A stretch of 26,937 nt of DNA, taken from assembly GCA_963656345.1 (NCBI GenBank), contig CAVKHY010000022.1, positions 1 through 26,937 of the forward strand, in the 5' to 3' direction. Below, in pieces: positions 22,310 to 26,937 of this stretch. Positions within the stretch are counted from its first letter, which is position 1; each line of letters begins with the position of its first letter. The notes under the pieces are model-generated. The model was given only the letters and a program-made list of their open reading frames with translations. It was not told the origin of the DNA and ran no database searches. The translations under genes were made by a program, and so were the position numbers. The stretch is from CAKUFA01 sp963656345. Its GTDB lineage: Bacteria > Bacillota > Clostridia > Christensenellales > Aristaeellaceae.

Positions 22310-22401
22310 CAAAAACAAGTAAAAGTGTTGTAAAAATTAAGATGTCCTCTCCACGCTTCGGCAACGTTTGAATGGCTTCGAGAGTTTTTTTTCTGAAAAG
22401 C

Positions 22402-22430
22402 TTGCTTTTTCACCGAAGGCATGATACAAT
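22402..22430 (+). promoter_or_regulatory. Promoter of rpsT
   Basis: TTGCTT (22402-22407), 17 bp, TACAAT (22425-22430). A T-rich stretch lies just upstream (22385-22394). The leader to the TTG start at 22474 is about 36 nt. Confidence 0.68.
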
Positions 22431-22473
22431 CATAGGCGACAATTTTTGATCCTGATTAAGGAGGTGAACAGAG

Positions 22474-22740
22474 TTGCCGAACATCCAGTCCGCTAAGAAG
22501 CGCGTCAAGGTAAGCGAGAAGAAGAATCTCCGCAATCGGATGGTCAAGAGCGCCATGCGTACTTCCGAAAAGAAGTTTGTTGCTGCGCTGAGTGCCGATC
22601 CTACGACCGCCAATGAGCAGTTGACCGCGACCACCTCCGCGATCGATAAGGCTGCGTCCAAGGGAATTATCCACAAGAACGCTGCAAATCGCAAGAAGGC
22701 TCGCCTGGCCAAGCAGCTGAGCAAGGCTGCTGCCGTGTGA
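22474..22740 (+). CDS. rpsT: 30S ribosomal protein S20
   Basis: An 88-residue basic, all-helical protein that binds 16S rRNA during early assembly of the small subunit. It begins MPNIQSAKKRVKVSEKKNLRN, the family opening, continues with the K-S-A-M-R-T segment, and closes with the GIIHKNAANRKKARLAKQL helix, the most conserved part of S20. Length is typical. The start is TTG, supported by AAGGAGGT 8 nt upstream; a UUG start is also used in E. coli rpsT, where it takes part in feedback control, though whether that holds here is not known. Single-gene unit with its own promoter and terminator; it is not beside holA, as it is in many Firmicutes. Confidence 0.97.
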   Translation: MPNIQSAKKRVKVSEKKNLRNRMVKSAMRTSEKKFVAALSADPTTANEQLTATTSAIDKAASKGIIHKNAANRKKARLAKQLSKAAAV

Positions 22741-22766
22741 TCCTGTGAGGGAAACGCGTCCAGATA

Positions 22767-22806
22767 AACCTCGTCCCGCTGAGGACAGAGGTTTTTCTTT
22801 TTTTCT
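22767..22806 (+). terminator. Intrinsic terminator of rpsT
   Basis: AACCTCGTCC (22767-22776) pairs with GGAC and GAGGTT (22783-22793) with one bulged A at 22787 and a 6-nt loop, followed by TTTCTTTTTTTC. It lies 26 bp after the rpsT stop. Confidence 0.88.
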
Positions 22807-22904
22807 TCGAAAATTTGCAAGAAAAGAAGCACCTCGTGCGTTATATGGGTGAAAAGCGAATTGCAAGGCCGCCCTGGCCCGGCAATCAAGGAGGGCATGA
22901 AAGC

Positions 22905-23936
22905 ATGGTAAAGAATAGAAACGGCCTGGCGCTGTTTATGGCATTGGTGCTGGCACTTTGCGGCATGATGACTTGCGCTCGGGCTGAAGAAACAGATCTG
23001 AATACCTTAACGCCCTTGGTGGATCTGACAGCGTCAGCCGCCATGCGGGTAGGAGAATCCCCGGAGATTATTACGGCGGACGGTACCCTGTCCGAGGCGT
23101 TCATCCATAATTTTTTCCTGATTGGGCAAAAGGCGGACGCATCTCTCGGTGTGACGGCTGATATGCTGACGGACACCTCCAAGCAGGAAACCTACCTGAA
23201 GAACACCTTCTCCTGCAGCATTCCTTCCCTGGACGGCATCCTCAGCACGGGAGAAAATTACGACTACATCGGTGTCTGCATCATGGATGCTGATTTGTCC
23301 GCCGACGGAAAGAGCGTGCGGCTGATCGGCAACCTGTATCAGGCAAACGGCCGGCTGGATCAGCTGACGGAGGACGAGTATGCGGAGGTTCGCTGGCTGG
23401 ATAAGCGGGCTGTGATGGATCTTGTGAAGGACAGCGCAGCGCCCCTTGGCTGGAAGGTTTCCACTTTCTCCGTGGATGCGGAGTTGGACATGGAGGAAAG
23501 CACCCTGACCTACTTTAACGAAACCATGGTGGAGTACATCAACACCAACCTGGGCTTCGCTATTCAGTATCCGGCAGTGTTTACCGATGATACCCTGACG
23601 GAGAGTCAGGACGGCATCAGCGGCAAGCTGGCGGATGGCACGGCTTCCTTCTTTGCCAAGAAGACCAGCAACACTTCCTCCTGGACGCTGGAAAAGGTGA
23701 TTGAAGCCAGAAAGCAGCAAGATCCTGAGGCAGACACCATCGTCAATGAGATCAGCGGCTGCGGTCGTGTGGTGACCCAGCAGGATGGCCGGACAGTGGT
23801 GGATATCTACATTGTAACCAGTCAGTGGGTTTACCAGGCACAGCTGTCCTATGCAAATTCCCTTGCCATGGACTTCTCGCTCTACAGCGATTACATGATG
23901 AATTCCTTCAGTGCGGATGAACTTGGCATCGGCTGA
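22905..23936 (+). CDS. Exported protein of unknown function
   Basis: A 343-residue protein I do not recognise. It has a clear signal peptide (MVKNRN, core GLALFMALVLALCGMMTCA, cleavage after ARA near residue 27). The mature part has no cysteine cluster, lipobox or membrane helix. It seems to have two parts: residues 30-200 (GVCIMDADLSADGKSVRLIGNLYQ) that read as beta-rich, and 210-340, beginning NTNLGFAIQYPAVFTDDTL, which resembles the PsbP/DUF-type beta sandwich seen in other Firmicutes exported proteins (an inference). ATG at 22905 is set by AGGAGG 10 nt upstream and by the signal peptide; longer reading upstream has no ribosome site. It lies 27 bp before the SH3b gene, so the two probably form an operon. 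The promoter is not clear in the 22807-22904 gap. Confidence 0.75.
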   Translation: MVKNRNGLALFMALVLALCGMMTCARAEETDLNTLTPLVDLTASAAMRVGESPEIITADGTLSEAFIHNFFLIGQKADASLGVTADMLTDTSKQETYLKNTFSCSIPSLDGILSTGENYDYIGVCIMDADLSADGKSVRLIGNLYQANGRLDQLTEDEYAEVRWLDKRAVMDLVKDSAAPLGWKVSTFSVDAELDMEESTLTYFNETMVEYINTNLGFAIQYPAVFTDDTLTESQDGISGKLADGTASFFAKKTSNTSSWTLEKVIEARKQQDPEADTIVNEISGCGRVVTQQDGRTVVDIYIVTSQWVYQAQLSYANSLAMDFSLYSDYMMNSFSADELGIG

Positions 23937-23962
23937 CCGAGCATATTTGGAGGGATAGGTTT

Positions 23963-25999
23963 ATGAAACGTTTTCTTGCAATCTGTCTGGCGTTGACACT
24001 TTTGCTTGGGGTTCTTCCAATCATGTCGGCCAGCGCAGAAACGACCATGGTGGTTACGGGAGGCTGGCTGCGGCTCCGGGCACTGCCTAACTTCACAGCC
24101 ACTACACTGGCCAGCTACTATACGGGCACGAAAGTGACCGTACTGGGCACAGCCGGCGACGGCAACTGGTATCATGTGCGAGCCAGCGACGGCTATGAAG
24201 GCTACATGTACGCCAAGTACCTGAAAGCTTCCAGCGATTCCGGCAGCACCTCCACGGCTACGGTGATCAGCAGCAACGGCTTGGGCGTGCGGCTTCGTAC
24301 CGGCCCCAGCGTGGCATATGGCATCATCCAGGTGGTACCTGTAGGCACAACGGTGACCGTATTGGCGAAGGGTACCTACTGGTGGTTCATCCGCGTAGGT
24401 ACTCAGACCGGCTACATGATGAGCCAGTTTTTGACGGACGGTTCTGTAACGCCTACTCCTTCCTCCGGCTATTTGGCACGGGTGACCAGTAAAAACGGCC
24501 TGGGCGTCCGGCTTCGCGCAGGTGCAGGCACAGGCTATGCGGTGCTGGGCGTGTATAGCGTGGGCACGGAAGTAACCGTGCTGACCCACGGAAGCACGTG
24601 GGATTATATCCGCATCGGCAGCCGTACCGGCTACATGATGACTCAGTTCCTGACTACTTCGCAGGTAGTGAACACGGTTTCCAAGGTTGCGCTGAACAAT
24701 GCGTCTCCCAAGGTGGGCGATACCTTGGTGGCTGTGGTAACGCCTTCCGCTGCTACCGTTACCTATCGCTGGACCTACAGCGACGGCACCCTGGTGGGCA
24801 CTGGCTCCAGCTATGTGGTTACCCCTTATGATACCGGCGAACGTATCCGTGTGACCGTGACCGGTACAGGCTTGTACACCGGCACGGCTACCAGCACCCT
24901 GTCCAATACCATTACCAACAGCGGCACAACCCTCTTAGGCGTGAATCTGAACTCCTACAGCCCTGTAGTAGGACAGACGCTGTACGCAACAGCCAATCCT
25001 ACAGCGGCAACAGCCAGCTATGTATGGTATCGCAGTGACGGTACGGCAGTGGGCGCAGGTCAGACCTACCTGGTGAAGAGCAGCGATGTGGGACGTACCC
25101 TGTACTGCGTGGCAGTGGGTACCGGCAGCTACAGCGGAACTGCTTACTCCTCCAACACGGCCGCCGTAACCACCGGCACTGTGGACACGCCCTTGAGCGG
25201 TACGTTGTCCATCTCCGGCTTTACCACGGCCGGCAGTACGGTCACGGCTTTGGCCAATCTGAATACCACGCAGGTGGATTACAGCTGGTATCTGGACGGA
25301 TGGCTCATGTCCTCTGGCACAAGCAGCCTGCAGGTGCCCAATAATGCAGGAAGCAAGCTGAAGGTACGTGCCACCGCCAAGAGCGGCAGCGGCTACACCG
25401 GCTATGTGGAATCCGGTGAAATGACTATCACCGAATCCACCGCCAAGAAGCAGCTGCAGGGCGATATCAGCATTCCGTCTACGGCAACAACGGGATCTGT
25501 TGTAGTGGCGGCTCCTGCCCTGAACTCCTCCTACGTGTCCTACTCCTGGCAGCTGAACGGCAGCACCATTGTTGGTGCTACAGGCTCCTCAATTACTGTA
25601 AGTGACTCTATGGCCGGCGGCGTGCTGACCGTGACGGCTACCGCCAACGGCACGGATGGCTACACCGGCTCTGTGACCAGCAATTCCTGCGCTGTCTCTG
25701 CAGCAGCACCTTCTCCCACTGCCTATACAGGCACGGTCAGCCTGCCCAGCACCAGCACTGTGGGCAGCGTGCTTTCTCCTTCCGTGACCAATAACAATGC
25801 CTCTCAGGTGACCTATGACTGGTACGTGGATGGTCTGCTGGAGAACTCCGGCTCTTCCTCCTTTGTGCTAACGAGCAGCATGGCCGGCAAGTCCGTTACG
25901 GTTCGCATTACCTCCCTGGACAGCAACGTGGTTGGCTATGCAACCAGCAACGGGTGCTATGTGCAGGCAGATTTTGTGGCATCTCCTACGGATAACTAA
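23963..25999 (+). CDS. Exported protein with three SH3b and five Ig-like domains
   Basis: A 678-residue repeat protein. Signal peptide 1-25 (core LAICLALTLLLGVLP, ends ASA). Bacterial SH3 domains at about 28-88, 98-158 and 170-231; the last two share GLGVRLR and RTGYMM-QFLT almost unchanged. Then five Ig-like repeats of about 85 residues (240-317, 324-404, 411-490, 498-579, 588-668), each with a V-x-Y-x-W core (VTYRW, ASYVW, VDYSW, VSYSW, VTYDW) and a terminal YTG/YSG turn. SH3b domains of this type bind peptidoglycan, so it is likely attached to the wall without covalent anchoring; no LPXTG, S-layer or enzyme domain is present. ATG at 23963 has GGAGG 9 nt upstream. Rich in Ser, Thr and Gly, perhaps an adhesin or matrix protein. 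Confidence 0.88.
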   Translation: MKRFLAICLALTLLLGVLPIMSASAETTMVVTGGWLRLRALPNFTATTLASYYTGTKVTVLGTAGDGNWYHVRASDGYEGYMYAKYLKASSDSGSTSTATVISSNGLGVRLRTGPSVAYGIIQVVPVGTTVTVLAKGTYWWFIRVGTQTGYMMSQFLTDGSVTPTPSSGYLARVTSKNGLGVRLRAGAGTGYAVLGVYSVGTEVTVLTHGSTWDYIRIGSRTGYMMTQFLTTSQVVNTVSKVALNNASPKVGDTLVAVVTPSAATVTYRWTYSDGTLVGTGSSYVVTPYDTGERIRVTVTGTGLYTGTATSTLSNTITNSGTTLLGVNLNSYSPVVGQTLYATANPTAATASYVWYRSDGTAVGAGQTYLVKSSDVGRTLYCVAVGTGSYSGTAYSSNTAAVTTGTVDTPLSGTLSISGFTTAGSTVTALANLNTTQVDYSWYLDGWLMSSGTSSLQVPNNAGSKLKVRATAKSGSGYTGYVESGEMTITESTAKKQLQGDISIPSTATTGSVVVAAPALNSSYVSYSWQLNGSTIVGATGSSITVSDSMAGGVLTVTATANGTDGYTGSVTSNSCAVSAAAPSPTAYTGTVSLPSTSTVGSVLSPSVTNNNASQVTYDWYVDGLLENSGSSSFVLTSSMAGKSVTVRITSLDSNVVGYATSNGCYVQADFVASPTDN

Positions 26000-26012
26000 A
26001 ACATCATACAGC

Positions 26013-26055
26013 ATCACCCGCCGAGGCAATGAACCTCGGCGGGTGATTTCTTTTG
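26013..26055 (+). terminator. Intrinsic terminator of the SH3b operon
   Basis: A perfect 14-bp stem, ATCACCCGCCGAGG (26013-26026) with CCTCGGCGGGTGAT (26034-26047) and a 7-nt loop, followed by TTCTTTTG. It lies 14 bp after the stop. Confidence 0.92.
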
Positions 26056-26067
26056 CCACAACATCAT

Positions 26068-26128
26068 AAAAATAGAAGCCAAGCCGCTCATCATCGGGGA
26101 GTATCCGATGCCGAGAAACTTGGCTTCT
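26068..26128 (-). terminator. Terminator of the RlmD-VOC operon, with an elongated two-step hairpin
   Basis: AGAAGCCAAG (26074-26083) pairs with CTTGGCTTCT (26119-26128). An inner stem, CATCGG (26092-26097) with CCGATG (26105-26110), caps the loop. On the minus strand ATTTTTATG follows; on the plus strand TTCTCTTG follows, so it could also back up the preceding plus-strand terminator. Confidence 0.78.
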
Positions 26129-26183
26129 TTCTCTTGTGTACAGTCTTGCAGAAAGAGCAACCGGGAAGATGACATCGCTTGCC

Positions 26184-26562
26184 TCAGACCGTGATTTCCA
26201 CCTGATTACCCTCTATGGCAACAATACAGCTTTCGTAATAGCCATCGCCTGTTGTGCGGGGGCCGCTGATGACCTGGTAGCCGTCTGCTTTCAGCACTGC
26301 AGTCAGGGCATCTACTTTTTCCTTGCTGCCAACACTGAAGGCAATGTGCGCATAGCCGGTGCGGGCAAGATCCTTCGGTAAATCCGACATCCCCGGTTTC
26401 TGCATGATCTCCAGCCGGGCACCATCGTCAAAGGAAATAAGAACGGAAATCGGACTTCGGGTTGTGGTATCCGTCATTGGAGCTTGCCCCTAAATACTTC
26501 ATGAAGAAACTACGGGCTTTTTCCAGATCATTGACATAGAGAGCAACGTGTTCGATCTTCAT
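26184..26562 (-). pseudogene. VOC/glyoxalase-fold protein gene broken by a frameshift
   Basis: One VOC-superfamily gene read in two frames. From ATG at 26562 (AGGAGG 9 nt upstream) come 44 residues, opening MKIEHVALYVNDLEKARSFF with the first metal-type His5, and ending FRSYFL at TGA (26430-26428). The family continuation DDGARLEIM resumes in the +1 frame, includes GYAHIAFSVGSKEKVDAL and ends NQVEITV, giving the second His and the Glu of the usual metal site. Relatives typically read FRSYFLSFDDGARLEIM, so a loss of 5 nt within a TTCCT repeat would explain the break. The join is CTT TGA C, the same heptamer as the prfB programmed site, but no Shine-Dalgarno-like stimulator lies upstream. Real mutation, sequencing error and recoding all remain possible. 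Confidence 0.8.
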
Positions 26563-26585
26563 GGGTGCTTGCCTCCTTATACATT

Positions 26586-26937
26586 TTATCGGGAAACGCG
26601 GGAGATGGAAACCACCGTTTCGATATGCTCCGTGCAGGGAAACATGTCCACGGGCACGGCTGTCAACGCCTTGTATTGCCCGTCCCTGCACAGAAAATCC
26701 AAATCCCGTGCCAGTGTATCGGGACCACAGGAGACGTACACAATTTTCTTTGGGGCAAGGGATTTGACGGCAGAAAGGAAGGGTACATCGCTGCCGGAGC
26801 GAGGGGGATCCATGCACACAACATCCGGCACGTGACCTTCCTTGGCCATGCGGGTCATGAAACGGCCTGCATCATCGCAATAGAAGGAGGCATTGCGGAC
26901 TTGATTGGCTTCTGCATTGATACGGGCGTCCTTGACG
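26586..26937 (-). CDS. rlmD: 23S rRNA (uracil-C5)-methyltransferase RlmD/TrmA family, 5' part outside window
   Basis: The C-terminal 116 residues of an SAM-dependent uracil-C5 methyltransferase; the gene begins beyond the window edge. The visible segment opens VKDARINAEANQV, the region after the SAM-binding acidic residue. It then shows the motif IV substrate loop CMDPPRSG, the nucleophilic cysteine in YVSCGPDTLARDLDFL, and the closing DMFPCTEHIETVVSISR with the general-base glutamate. The N-terminal TRAM domain and iron-sulfur cysteines, which would show whether it is RlmD-like or RlmCD/TrmA-like, are not in view, so the symbol is provisional. The VOC gene starts 23 bp after its stop, and both share the terminator at 26068-26128. 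Confidence 0.85.
   Translation of the reverse strand, partial: VKDARINAEANQVRNASFYCDDAGRFMTRMAKEGHVPDVVCMDPPRSGSDVPFLSAVKSLAPKKIVYVSCGPDTLARDLDFLCRDGQYKALTAVPVDMFPCTEHIETVVSISRVSR

Noticed and set aside
22340..22395. CTCTC ... GAGAG followed by eight T upstream of rpsT
   Set aside because: Only 5 bp of stem with a loop of nearly 30 nt; too weak for a terminator or riboswitch call.
22807..22904. Possible promoter (TTGCAA ... TTATAT) before the unknown exported gene
   Set aside because: The spacer is 20 bp and the -10 is poor, so I do not call it. Read-through past the rpsT terminator is equally possible.
26428..26817. Longer 129-residue version of the N-terminal VOC fragment
   Set aside because: The upstream part is an out-of-frame reading of the RlmD C-terminus. 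The ribosome site at 26572-26577 fixes the start at 26562.
1..26937. CRISPR arrays, tRNA, rRNA, prophage or complete insertion sequences
   Set aside because: Read for regular repeat-spacer patterns, cloverleaf anticodon arms and transposase motifs; none was found apart from the intron end at 1-99.

Overview
The window looks like chromosomal sequence from an uncultured-type anaerobic Clostridia (Firmicutes), perhaps a gut member of the Christensenellales. Supporting this are strong AGGAGG ribosome sites, several TTG and GTG starts, TTGACA/TATAAT promoters and U-tailed terminators. The gene content agrees: ComEC, HolA, the Bacillus-type MrfA/MrfB pair, an LCP protein, an AdhR-like MerR regulator, and SH3b/Ig surface proteins. 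The lineage is an inference from style and gene content, since there is no 16S gene here.

Layout, left to right. (1) 1-99 is the 3' end of a group II intron (domains V and VI) whose body lies outside the window. It sits 18 bp beyond the stop of a small minus-strand gene that resembles the glycyl-radical tail of anaerobic ribonucleotide reductase. (2) 504-5691, minus: an operon of a metallo-beta-lactamase-fold hydrolase, comEC, holA and a PLP aminotransferase. (3) 5819-9647, minus: three consecutive exported proteins, namely a NAGPA-type phosphodiester glycosidase, a larger glycosidase that carries what looks like a dead PIG-L deacetylase domain, and a leucine-rich-repeat protein. Their promoter lies upstream of a terminator-like leader hairpin. 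(4) 9790-11316, minus: xylulokinase with a perfect consensus promoter. (5) 11540-12682, plus: an LCP cell-wall ligase, closed by a bidirectional terminator. (6) 12744-14723, minus: flavodoxin, AdhR-like MerR regulator, second flavodoxin and hexapeptide acetyltransferase, driven by a typical MerR promoter with a 19-bp spacer and an operator dyad. (7) 14877-19732, minus: mrfA, mrfB, a TPR protein and lepB (signal peptidase I). (8) 19937-22248, minus: an ABC exporter pair, followed by a 105-bp hairpin-rich gap. (9) 22474-22740, plus: rpsT with a TTG start. (10) 22905-25999, plus: two exported proteins, one of unknown family and one with three SH3b and five Ig-like repeats. (11) 26184-26937, minus: an RlmD-type RNA methyltransferase (cut by the window end) and a frameshifted VOC/glyoxalase gene.

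Much of the window serves the cell envelope: exported glycosidases, LCP ligase, SH3b protein, signal peptidase and ABC exporter. It also holds DNA processing genes (ComEC, HolA, MrfAB) and an electrophile or redox stress operon. No CRISPR array, tRNA, rRNA or prophage was seen, and no gene-free stretch exceeds 300 bases. The most unusual items are the PIG-L pseudo-enzyme fusion within the exported operon, the leader hairpin of that operon, the stand-alone NrdD-tail-like protein beside the intron, the MerR promoter, and the VOC gene broken exactly at a CTT-TGA-C site.
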